From contig JABFSV010000182.1 of NCBI GenBank assembly GCA_013140405.1, positions 1-7,831 of the forward strand: a DNA stretch of 7,831 nucleotides. Reading direction: 5' to 3'. Shown here piece after piece: positions 1-5,688 of the stretch. The first letter of the stretch is position 1. The number at the start of each line of letters is the position of its first letter. The notes beneath the pieces are model-generated. The model did no database searches and had not been told where the DNA came from. It was given only the letters and a program-made list of their open reading frames with translations. The DNA comes from Methyloglobulus sp. (GTDB lineage: Bacteria > Pseudomonadota > Gammaproteobacteria > Methylococcales > Methylomonadaceae). A program made the position numbers and the translations under genes.

Positions 1-54
1 GCAGCAACAATTAAAGATGCTTTCTATGCCTTGACACAAGGAGTTCAAGCATGA
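1..54 (+). CDS. C-terminal end of a probable ABC transporter ATP-binding subunit (partial)
   Basis: Only the last 17 codons are in the window, in frame 1, reading AATIKDAFYALTQGVQA and then TGA at 52-54. The stop overlaps the start codon of the permease gene as ATGA, so the two genes are translationally coupled and belong to one operon. The tail pattern (I-K-D-A-F-x-A-L-T-x-G) resembles the end of ABC-2 type exporter ATPases, which often close with a S-L-E-x-x-F-L-x-L-T-G-like segment. An ATPase is also the expected neighbour of a PedC-type permease. No Walker or signature motif lies inside the window, so the identification rests on context and this short tail. Confidence 0.6.
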   Translation, partial: AATIKDAFYALTQGVQA

Positions 55-857
55 GGATTTTGCATTACTGGCGAGCGATGTGGGGCATTATCTGGCGGGA
101 ATGCTGGCGCTTTGTGACCCAGCGTGAACGCTTTGTGTCCGCGTTGGTACGGCCTTTGGTCTGGTTGTTCATTTTCGCCGCCGGATTCAGGTCGGCCTTG
201 GGATTGGCGATCAGTCCGCCTTATGAAACCTATATCCTCTACGAAGTTTACATCGTGCCAGGCTTATGCGGCATGATCCAACTATTTAACGGGATGCAAA
301 GCTCGCTTTCAATGGTTTATGACCGCGAAATGGGCAGTATGCGTATCTTGTTGACCTGCCCCCTGCCCCGCTGGTTTTTGCTGATGTCCAAATTGTTGGC
401 GGGTACCGCCGTTTCCATCTTGCAGGTTTATGTCTTCCTTGGCATTGCTTGGTGTTATGACATCCGTCCACCTGTGCAAGGCTATGGCTGGATTTTGCCA
501 GCATTAGTTTTATCAGGATTGATGCTGGGTGCGTTGGGGCTGCTCTTGTCGTCATTCATTAAACAATTGGAGAACTTTGCAGGTGTGATGAATTTTGTGA
601 TTTTCCCGATGTTCTTCATGTCCACCTCGCTTTATCCTTTATGGAAAATCAAGGAATCCAGCGCCTTGTTGCACCGACTTGCCGAATATAACCCATTTTC
701 CCAAGCCGTTGAGTTGATTCGGTTTGCCTTATACGGACAATTTAACCAACATGCTTTTGTTTATACGCTAGCCGCCTTTATTGTATTTATGGCGCTAGCA
801 ATCTTAGGTTATAATCCTTCTAAGGGAATGATGACGAGAAGAGGCGGAGCAGAATAG
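51..857 (+). CDS. ABC-2 type transporter permease, PedC-like (PQQ alcohol-oxidation associated)
   Basis: This is a 268-residue inner-membrane permease. Six hydrophobic segments lie at about residues 32-53, 67-85, 108-133, 147-170, 176-197 and 236-254, the usual ABC-2 permease layout. The fifth holds a typical N-F-x6-P-x-F-F-M-S-x-x-L-Y-P-L stretch (residues 181-197). It is followed by N-P-F-S-Q-A-V-E-L-I-R (214-224) and a G-Y-N-P-S-K-G tail, as I recall for permeases encoded beside PQQ-dependent alcohol dehydrogenases (PedC type). The ATG overlaps the preceding stop (ATGA), and an AAGGAG ribosome site sits at 38-43 inside the upstream gene. Length and ends look complete. The membrane topology is read from the sequence; the link to quinoprotein alcohol oxidation is family knowledge, supported by the MxaD-like and propeller genes at 4113-5667. 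The transported substrate is not known. Confidence 0.85.
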   Translation: MRILHYWRAMWGIIWRECWRFVTQRERFVSALVRPLVWLFIFAAGFRSALGLAISPPYETYILYEVYIVPGLCGMIQLFNGMQSSLSMVYDREMGSMRILLTCPLPRWFLLMSKLLAGTAVSILQVYVFLGIAWCYDIRPPVQGYGWILPALVLSGLMLGALGLLLSSFIKQLENFAGVMNFVIFPMFFMSTSLYPLWKIKESSALLHRLAEYNPFSQAVELIRFALYGQFNQHAFVYTLAAFIVFMALAILGYNPSKGMMTRRGGAE

Positions 858-943
858 GCCAGGACTATGAAAACATTCCGTAAAACAAGGTATCATCGTT
901 CAGATGACTCAACTCTAAGAATCAACGATCATACGGTGAATAG

Positions 944-2542
944 GTGAAAAATTCATTTTTTCTTGTTATTCCAACGCAAGAAACCCGACCTGAGCGACTA
1001 AAAGAATTTGATCCAAAGGCCTTGGAGCAGTGGCTTTTTGAGCTACCAACAGCAAACCCTGGTTTGGCCACACGGCTGATTCAGGATTTTATTGCTGAGT
1101 CCAATAAGCTAAAAATGCCTTCCCAATTAAGATTGGACGCCTTGGAGCTAATGCGTCCAAAAGTCCATATTATCGAAGAATATCTCCGCTCCAGACTGAT
1201 AAGCACGGCTTTCCCAAAAGAAGAAAATGACTTGAAAATCCTTCAGGTGTTGGCTTCGATAGAGCGGGAATTTACCATTGGCTACTGGATAGTCCTTAAA
1301 GAACTCACCCATCGCCAAATCGGTTGGTTTCAAGGAAAAAATCTGGCCTTGCTGTTACAGCGCTGTATCAAGGGGCTGAGCAGCGTTGTCATCAGCCACT
1401 TTATCATGGGATTGCAAATACCTGATTGGGTATGGATAGACTTGCACTCACTGTATAAGTTAAGCATAACGTTAAAAAAAGAGTCCACAAAAATACCCGA
1501 CACCACAAATACCATCAATAAGGCGAGCAGTCCTGAGGAATGTTATCTCCAGATAATCATGTTGAGCCTTTCTAGGCCAACCGGATTGATGCAAAAAGAA
1601 ATTCTTCAAGTTTACGGGTTTATTGAAGCTTTATTCCCTTTCGTTAACTTGAGCAAACAAGCCATTCCCAGCCAGCAAATGCAATATGCCATCTTGACTG
1701 ACGAAGATAGGCCGCCTTTTGCACAGCCTGAAATGCACACAAAAAGGGACTCGACCACACTTTATGTTGATTTCACCAGGCTTTACAAGGCATTGGAAAA
1801 AAAGGAAAAATTTATAAGCCTCGCGCAAACTCGGTTTACTTCTATACATATCTTGAAGAATAACGAGGAAAAACCAAGCGTTGAACTGCTAGATTATCTT
1901 GAACAAAGATGGTCAGGAATTGAACTTCAAAAAGAGGCTATTTTTAGTGACCGTTTGGATCGGTACATGTCCATCGGGATGGCTTCGGCTCACAGCCTAC
2001 GAAGTTCGGATTCAACGCGGAACAAGAATATCGTCAATACTGAGAATGAGCAGGAAATTCTTGCCCACTCAGAGTCTGAACGACTGTTATTCAGTGTCTT
2101 CAACAAGCATGGAATTTTGTCGGTTGGGAATTTGATCAGCTTCAGAAAAGCAGACCAATCAGGGTCAAAACGCTTTTTAGGCGTTGTTAATGAACTGATA
2201 GTAGCGAAACAGCACAGTAAAATCAGTTTTGGAGTCAATCTTCTAACAAACCAGTACCATGCCGTTTACTATGTCATGGCAAATGCCACTGATTCAAGTG
2301 CACCTTACAGAGGCCTTTTTTACAATGCTGACGAACAATTTGGGGAAGCGAGTTTTCTTGTCGTCGACAATTTTACGTTAAAAGAAGGCGATCTCATCAA
2401 AATGGACATGAACCAAGAAAACATCTACCTCGTTTTGAAAGACAAAAGGAATATAGGCCTGGGTTATTGGCAATTTGAATGCCAACGGATTGCGGCGAAA
2501 ACCGACAAGCCGAACCCCAAAAAAGGCTACGACTTCATCTGA
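944..2542 (+). CDS. Conserved two-domain protein with PilZ-like C-terminal region, function unknown
   Basis: This is a 532-residue soluble protein with no signal peptide or membrane helix. The N-terminal half (about residues 22-170) is alpha-helical, with a recognisable W-x3-L-P-x-A-N...L...F-x-x-x-x-N-K-x-x-x-P-x-x-L-R-L-x-A-L-E-x-x-R-P pattern at 30-72. I associate this with a gammaproteobacterial family sometimes labelled PilZ-domain or molecular chaperone protein. The middle (180-375) is polar and low in features. The C-terminal part (about 385-512) is beta-rich, with V-G-N-L-I-S-F-R, R-F-L-G-V-V-N-E-L and F-G-V-N-L-L, resembling the barrel of PilZ-type c-di-GMP proteins, although I do not see a clean R-x3-R...D/N-x-S-x-x-G binding motif. 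The GTG start is forced, because an in-frame TAG lies immediately before it at 941-943 and no other plausible start is near; the ribosome site is weak (GGTGAA at 935-940). It lies 86 bases after the permease and is probably a separate unit. Family placement is inference. Confidence 0.72.
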   Translation: MKNSFFLVIPTQETRPERLKEFDPKALEQWLFELPTANPGLATRLIQDFIAESNKLKMPSQLRLDALELMRPKVHIIEEYLRSRLISTAFPKEENDLKILQVLASIEREFTIGYWIVLKELTHRQIGWFQGKNLALLLQRCIKGLSSVVISHFIMGLQIPDWVWIDLHSLYKLSITLKKESTKIPDTTNTINKASSPEECYLQIIMLSLSRPTGLMQKEILQVYGFIEALFPFVNLSKQAIPSQQMQYAILTDEDRPPFAQPEMHTKRDSTTLYVDFTRLYKALEKKEKFISLAQTRFTSIHILKNNEEKPSVELLDYLEQRWSGIELQKEAIFSDRLDRYMSIGMASAHSLRSSDSTRNKNIVNTENEQEILAHSESERLLFSVFNKHGILSVGNLISFRKADQSGSKRFLGVVNELIVAKQHSKISFGVNLLTNQYHAVYYVMANATDSSAPYRGLFYNADEQFGEASFLVVDNFTLKEGDLIKMDMNQENIYLVLKDKRNIGLGYWQFECQRIAAKTDKPNPKKGYDFI

Positions 2543-2695
2543 TATTTATGAAAGTCGATAATTACAGCTATGGCGGCACACAAATCACTTGAAAAGTTTT
2601 TACATCGTGGTAAGTTGGTCATCTGAGTAGACCTGAGTCAACGCAGCCTATGATTATCCAATAAACGAAACAAGGTAGTCATAAATGAAGTTTAC

Positions 2696-2725
2696 TTGAA
2701 AGAAGTGCAATACAAGCTATCTAAT
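2696..2725 (+). promoter_or_regulatory. Candidate sigma70 promoter for the 160-residue membrane protein gene
   Basis: TTGAAA at 2696-2701 and TCTAAT at 2720-2725 each match the consensus at five of six positions, with an 18-base spacer. The pair lies about 60 bases ahead of the ATG at 2788 in the 245-base gap after the 532-residue gene. That gap holds no other gene and no evident terminator. Confidence 0.4.
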
Positions 2726-2787
2726 ACGCAATTGATGACACAGAGCAAAGTCTCATAATAAAAAAATACAAACCATGAGGATGAAAA

Positions 2788-3270
2788 ATGAGTAACGAAG
2801 AAAATGTAAACAAGGCAGCAGGCTCGTTAAAGACCACTGTCACCAATCAGCTTGCCGCATTCATGGGCTTAAAGGAAAACAATCCAAAAGCTTTTTATGG
2901 CATCCTTGTGGCGCTGGCTTTGCCCATACTTTTTATGATGATGATGAGTGGTGGTGGATCAAACACTGTTTCCGGCCCAACCATCAAAGAATTGGCCATT
3001 GGCCAGAAATACGTACTGAAAAGCCCAAACACTGTAGATCCTAGCGCTAAGATTCGTCTGGTTCCAGTACCCGGCACCTTGGCCGCTTACGATGATAGCG
3101 AAGAAGCTGATAGAAATGCCCCTTGCCAACACATGCCTCAGGCTACGCCGGTTGAAGTGATGGAGTTTTCCGATTTTGGCGGAAATAAAAAAATGTTTGT
3201 AAAAGTCAAAGTCGCACAAGGCGAATGTAAAGATAAGGATGGTTGGGTTTTAGCAATAGATGTCCAATAA
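2788..3270 (+). CDS. Single-pass membrane protein with C-terminal SH3-like region, hypothetical
   Basis: This is a 160-residue protein that I do not recognise by name. Residues 1-35 are polar and probably cytoplasmic. A single hydrophobic helix runs from about 36 to 53 and ends in four consecutive methionines and a Ser-Gly-Gly-Gly linker. The remaining 105 residues form a small beta-rich domain, presumably periplasmic, with two cysteines (C113 and C147) that could form a disulfide, and a closing G-W-V-L segment (152-155) as found at the end of bacterial SH3-like domains. The ATG at 2788 has a GAGGA ribosome site at 2777-2781 with good spacing. The gene stands alone behind a candidate promoter and ends 61 bases before tRNA-Gly, so it is not evidently in an operon. 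The domain guess is from pattern only. Confidence 0.7.
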   Translation: MSNEENVNKAAGSLKTTVTNQLAAFMGLKENNPKAFYGILVALALPILFMMMMSGGGSNTVSGPTIKELAIGQKYVLKSPNTVDPSAKIRLVPVPGTLAAYDDSEEADRNAPCQHMPQATPVEVMEFSDFGGNKKMFVKVKVAQGECKDKDGWVLAIDVQ

Positions 3271-3277
3271 GTACATT

Positions 3278-3306
3278 TATTGATTGACTCACAGCCAAAA
3301 TCAATA
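3278..3306. repeat. 8-bp inverted repeat across the tRNA-Gly promoter
   Basis: TATTGATT at 3278-3285 and its exact reverse complement AATCAATA at 3299-3306 flank a 13-base centre. The arms cover the first bases of the -35 box and stop one base before the -10 box. No T tract follows, so it does not look like a terminator for the gene ending at 3270. An operator or a chance AT-rich palindrome are both possible. Confidence 0.45.
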
Positions 3307-3312
3307 CATAAT
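3284..3312 (+). promoter_or_regulatory. Promoter of tRNA-Gly (and possibly tRNA-Cys)
   Basis: TTGACT at 3284-3289 and CATAAT at 3307-3312 each match the sigma70 consensus at five of six positions with the ideal 17-base spacer. The predicted transcription start is near 3319, leaving a leader of about 12 bases before the mature tRNA, which is usual for a tRNA gene. Confidence 0.65.
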
Positions 3313-3331
3313 TAACGGGTTAACTTCTAGT

Positions 3332-3406
3332 GCGGGAATAGCTCAGTGGTAGAGCACAACCTTGCCAAGGTTGGGGTCGCGAGTTCGAATCTCGTTTCCC
3401 GCTCCA
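3332..3406 (+). tRNA. tRNA-Gly(GCC)
   Basis: This is a complete cloverleaf of 75 bases including an encoded CCA. The acceptor stem GCGGGAA pairs with TTCCCGC, the anticodon stem CAACC pairs with GGTTG around loop TTGCCAA (anticodon GCC at 3364-3366), and the T arm carries GTTCGAAT. It reads the glycine codons GGC and GGU. Order and spacing with the next tRNA-Cys gene match the start of the enteric glyW-cysT-leuZ cluster. Confidence 0.97.
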
Positions 3407-3413
3407 ATATCTT

Positions 3414-3442
3414 AAAAAGCCGCGATAAGTCGCGGCTTTTTT
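3414..3442 (+). terminator. Intrinsic terminator between tRNA-Gly and tRNA-Cys
   Basis: The arms GCCGCGA (3419-3425) and TCGCGGC (3430-3436) pair perfectly around a 4-base TAAG loop. The stem is extended by an A run at 3414-3418 opposite the T run at 3437-3442, giving a strong and potentially bidirectional rho-independent terminator. Its place between two tandem tRNA genes would reduce read-through into tRNA-Cys. Confidence 0.88.
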
Positions 3443-3463
3443 GTTTCAAAACAATTCAATTAT

Positions 3464-3537
3464 GGCTGCGTAGCAAAATGGTTATGCAGAGGCCTGCAAA
3501 GCCTTAGACGCCGGTTCGATTCCGGCCGCAGCCTCCA
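3464..3537 (+). tRNA. tRNA-Cys(GCA)
   Basis: This is a complete cloverleaf of 74 bases with encoded CCA. The acceptor GGCTGCG (3464-3470) pairs with CGCAGCC (3527-3533), the discriminator base is T as required for Cys, and the anticodon loop CTGCAAA carries GCA at 3496-3498. The T arm contains GGTTCGATTCC. Only 21 bases separate it from the preceding terminator, and I see no convincing promoter of its own there, so it may depend on read-through from the tRNA-Gly promoter. Its 3' end is the probable former attachment site of the integrase relic that follows. Confidence 0.96.
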
Positions 3538-3570
3538 TGAAACGAATCAAATAGACTCAAAGAAATTCAT

Positions 3571-3604
3571 AAGCCCGCAAGTTATTTGACTTAGCGGTTT
3601 TTTT
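3571..3604 (+). terminator. Intrinsic terminator after tRNA-Cys
   Basis: CCGCAAGT (3575-3582) pairs with ACTT-A-GCGG (3589-3597) around a 6-base loop, with one bulged A. A run of seven T residues follows at 3598-3604. Position, 34 bases beyond the tRNA-Cys CCA, fits the end of the tRNA transcript. Confidence 0.7.
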
Positions 3605-3618
3605 ATTGCTCAACGGAA

Positions 3619-3800
3619 CGCATTAATGCGTATTGGGATGCCGCCAAACTCACTCCAGACAGAGCCTTCAAAATGCATGATGAAAAATTGTTTTTGCACC
3701 TTAACGGCTCAGGATACTTTAGGATTAATAACCACTTTGATGGCAAACGTAAAATTTTAGCTTTTGGGGTTATCCCGATACCTGGTTGAATGAGATTTGA
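3619..3800 (+). pseudogene. Decayed N-terminal fragment of a P4-type tyrosine integrase
   Basis: In the frame of 3619-3771 the translation contains K-M-H-D-E-K-L-F-L-H-L, G-Y-F-R-I-N-N-H-F-D-G-K and R-K-I-L-A-F-G-V. These line up with the arm-DNA-binding domain (DUF4102) of P4-family integrases, whose usual form is Y-K-L-x-D-G-x-G-L-x-L-x-V ... K-Y-W-R-x-x-Y-R-F-x-G-K-x-K-x-L-A-L-G-V-Y-P-D-V-S-L-A-E-A-R. One base is missing after 3770: moving to the next frame at 3771 restores Y-P-D-T-W-L-N-E-I, matching Y-P-D-V-S-L-A-E-A, before TGA at 3798. In the original frame a TGA follows at 3787. There is no start codon at the expected place and no catalytic domain downstream. It lies on the same strand 82 bases after tRNA-Cys, which is where such integrase genes sit after integrating into a tRNA 3' end. 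The alignment is from memory of the family, not a search. Confidence 0.72.
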
Positions 3801-4070
3801 GAAAAACTATACGTCTCGGCATAACGAATAATCGAGGCTTTTTACAACTATTAACAGCTATATGACGGCAACCACTATTTGTCAAATGGCAATCACCACG
3901 CAGATTAATGTTGTGACCCGAAAAGCACTGCCTTATCATGCCGATAAATGATCGCTTTCCCATTCAATTCAAAAAAACACCGCGCTAGTGATTTCATCAA
4001 CTAGACCTTAACAATAACCCCTACAATTTAAAATAAGGAAAAATTCTGGCTTACTTCGCAAGGCCGTCAT
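3801..4070. other. Gene-free, AT-rich stretch
   Basis: This is about 270 bases with many stops in all frames and no ribosome-site-led gene. It may be further decayed remnant of the element that carried the integrase, but I cannot align it to the rest of an integrase. A weak bulged hairpin (CTAGTGAT and ATCAACTAG, 3985-4004... allowing one extra A at the right arm) is the only local structure seen. No copy of the tRNA-Cys 3' end is present here. Confidence 0.5.
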
Positions 4071-4072
4071 AT

Positions 4073-4078
4073 TATAAT
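4073..4078 (+). promoter_or_regulatory. -10 box of the promoter for the MxaD-like operon
   Basis: TATAAT matches the sigma70 -10 consensus perfectly and lies 34 bases before the ATG at 4113. The -35 at the right distance (CTTACT at 4050-4055, 17-base spacer) is poor, so an activator may be needed. Transcription would begin near 4085, which rules out the GTG at 4083 as a start codon. Confidence 0.5.
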
Positions 4079-4100
4079 CCCTGTGTTTTTTACGATCCTT

Positions 4101-4106
4101 AAGGAA
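4101..4106 (+). promoter_or_regulatory. Ribosome binding site that sets the start of the MxaD-like gene
   Basis: AAGGAA lies seven bases before the ATG at 4113. This selects that ATG, directly followed by a clean signal peptide, over an in-frame GTG 30 bases upstream. Confidence 0.75.
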
Positions 4107-4112
4107 ATAAAT

Positions 4113-4676
4113 ATGAAGAAATTTTGCCTGACCATTTCGTTGTTGCCTTTCTTGTTTGCGGCAACCGCCCACGCGCACGGCCCCGTACGCCAAAAAGTTG
4201 AGGAAAAAATCACCATTAACGCACCTGCCCAAAAGGTGTGGGGCATCATCAAGGACTATGGCGATATGTCGTGGTTGCCTGCAATTAAGAATACCACCGT
4301 TACCGGCGGCAACAGTGAAGGTGCAACACGTGTATTGACATTGCAAGACGGCGGTACGATTACCGAAGAACTCAAAAAGTATGACGAAGGCAAAATGTCT
4401 TACGCTTACAAAATAACAGAAATGAGTACTGCAAAAACCATTACCCATGCCGGTGCTGAAGAAAAAGTACCTGTCCTGCCAGTTGACAATTATGCCGCCA
4501 GCATAGATCTGGAAGCGAAAGGCGAAGCCACGCTGGTCACATGGAAAGCGGGCTTTTACCGTGCCTATGTCAACAACAACCCACCACCAGAAATGAATGA
4601 AGAAGTTGCTAATACTGCGGTAAAAGGCATTTTTAAAGCCGGGTTGGAAAATCTAAAGTCTTTGGCTGAGAAATAG
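4113..4676 (+). CDS. Exported MxaD-like SRPBCC family protein
   Basis: This is a 187-residue periplasmic protein with a standard signal peptide: MKK, a hydrophobic core at residues 4-17, and probable cleavage after A-T-A-H-A near residue 21. The mature part is a single SRPBCC (START-like helix-grip) domain: H-G-P-x-x-Q-K-V-E-E-K-I at 22-33, A-P-A-Q-K-V-W-G-I-I-K-D-Y-G at 37-50, W-L-P-A at 54-57, T-G-G-N at 64-67, and the C-terminal helix ending G-L-E-N-L-K near 182. The order and wording closely follow MxaD. In methylotrophs MxaD is encoded with methanol dehydrogenase and is reported to help electron transfer from the dehydrogenase to cytochrome cL. It is the first gene of a likely three-gene operon, with 28 bases to the propeller gene. 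Family assignment is strong; which dehydrogenase it serves is inference, since none is in the window. Confidence 0.88.
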   Translation: MKKFCLTISLLPFLFAATAHAHGPVRQKVEEKITINAPAQKVWGIIKDYGDMSWLPAIKNTTVTGGNSEGATRVLTLQDGGTITEELKKYDEGKMSYAYKITEMSTAKTITHAGAEEKVPVLPVDNYAASIDLEAKGEATLVTWKAGFYRAYVNNNPPPEMNEEVANTAVKGIFKAGLENLKSLAEK

Positions 4677-4704
4677 AATTACCTCAGTAAATCAGGCCGA
4701 CAAG

Positions 4705-5667
4705 GTGCTAAAACCAAAATACCTTTCAGTAGCCATCGCGTTACTTACTGCTGTTTTGGTCACACCGCTTGCGGCAGCGCCTTTTGCCTACATCAGCAAT
4801 CAACTAGATGACAGCGTATCCGTTATTGATACGCAATCAGGCATAGTCGTTGACACCATTGCTGTTAAAGGCAAACCGGCTGGCGTTGCAGCATCGCCAG
4901 ATGGCAGCAAAGTCTATATCAGCACACCAGAAGCCAACGGTTTTGCTGTGATAGACACCAAACAGCGCAAAGTCATCGCCACAGTCAATGTTAGTGAAGG
5001 TTCTTTAGGGATAACCGTCAGTCCTGACAGCAAGCGTATCTATGTTGCAGACTGGTATAACAACACCGTCTCTGTTATTGATGCGGATAGTTTGAAGATC
5101 GTCGGTACGATTGCTGTGGGACAATCGCCATCCGGCCTGATGGTTAGCCCCAACAACCGCTGGCTATATGTCGCCAACCGCATTGATAATTCGGTTTCCA
5201 AAATTGACACCTATAAGATGGCTGTTGTAAAAACGGCACAAGCCGGTGAACACCCCTTCGGCTTGACTCTGGACACCCGTGGCGACCGTCTGTATGTCGC
5301 TAATGTAAAGAGTGACGATGTAACTGTCATTGAAACCGCGACGATGAAGGTCATTGCCAATGTAAAAGTCAATATGTTGCCTTATGCAACTGCATTGGCG
5401 CTAAATGACAGTCGCTTATTTGTGACCAATCAGGATGACGGCTCAGTATCGGTGATCGACACGGAAACATTGCAAGAAATCGGCTTAATACCCGTCGGTG
5501 AAAAACCCGAAGGCATCAACACTCATCCAGACGACCGCTACGTCTATGTAGCAAACTGGTTTGACAGCAATGTTTCTGTTATAGATGCCAGGAATTTAAA
5601 AGTCGTCAACACCATCAAAACTGGCGAAGGTAGCCGAGGTTTTGGGCAATTTTTTAGCACACATTAA
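4705..5667 (+). CDS. Exported YVTN-repeat beta-propeller protein
   Basis: This is a 320-residue periplasmic protein. A signal peptide at residues 1-25 (K-P-K, hydrophobic core, then P-L-A-A-A) precedes seven repeats of about 42 residues. Each has a Y-V-A-N/Y-I-S-N-type strand followed by a S-V-S-V-I-D-T-type strand and often S-P-D or similar turns, as in seven-bladed YVTN/YncE propellers. The repeats start near residues 28, 70, 112, 154, 196, 238 and 280. The C-terminus ends G-S-R-G-F-G-Q-F-F. The GTG start is chosen because the signal peptide follows it directly; a CAGG at 4693-4696 is a modest ribosome site. Propellers of this kind are recurrent neighbours of PQQ-dependent alcohol dehydrogenase and ABC transporter genes, and the MxaD-like gene just upstream supports that setting. 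The exact function is unknown. Confidence 0.88.
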   Translation: MLKPKYLSVAIALLTAVLVTPLAAAPFAYISNQLDDSVSVIDTQSGIVVDTIAVKGKPAGVAASPDGSKVYISTPEANGFAVIDTKQRKVIATVNVSEGSLGITVSPDSKRIYVADWYNNTVSVIDADSLKIVGTIAVGQSPSGLMVSPNNRWLYVANRIDNSVSKIDTYKMAVVKTAQAGEHPFGLTLDTRGDRLYVANVKSDDVTVIETATMKVIANVKVNMLPYATALALNDSRLFVTNQDDGSVSVIDTETLQEIGLIPVGEKPEGINTHPDDRYVYVANWFDSNVSVIDARNLKVVNTIKTGEGSRGFGQFFSTH

Positions 5668-5688
5668 TATTCTCAATCAGGCAAAACA

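Noticed and set aside
858..943. Possible regulatory hairpin (ATCGTT and AACGAT) before the 532-residue gene
   Set aside because: The arms are only six bases and the spacing is over 20 bases, well within chance.
1899..2238. Overlapping open frames on both strands inside the 532-residue gene
   Set aside because: They are shadows of the long plus-strand frame, with no domain pattern or start signals.
3757..3963. Minus-strand open frame of 68 codons across the integrase relic
   Set aside because: It has no recognisable motif, no good ribosome site, and overlaps the relic whose plus-strand reading matches a known family.
4083..4112. N-terminal extension of the MxaD-like protein from the GTG at 4083
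   Set aside because: It starts only 5 bases after a perfect -10 box, before the likely transcription start, and would place 10 residues ahead of a clean signal peptide that has its own ribosome site.
4008..4448. Minus-strand open frame of 146 codons
   Set aside because: It lies opposite the MxaD-like gene, shows no family motif or ribosome site, and its composition is that of the antisense of a real gene.
4705..5667. Internal DNA repeats in the propeller gene as a tandem repeat array
   Set aside because: The repetition is at the protein level (seven diverged blades); the DNA copies are too different to count as a repeat array or CRISPR.
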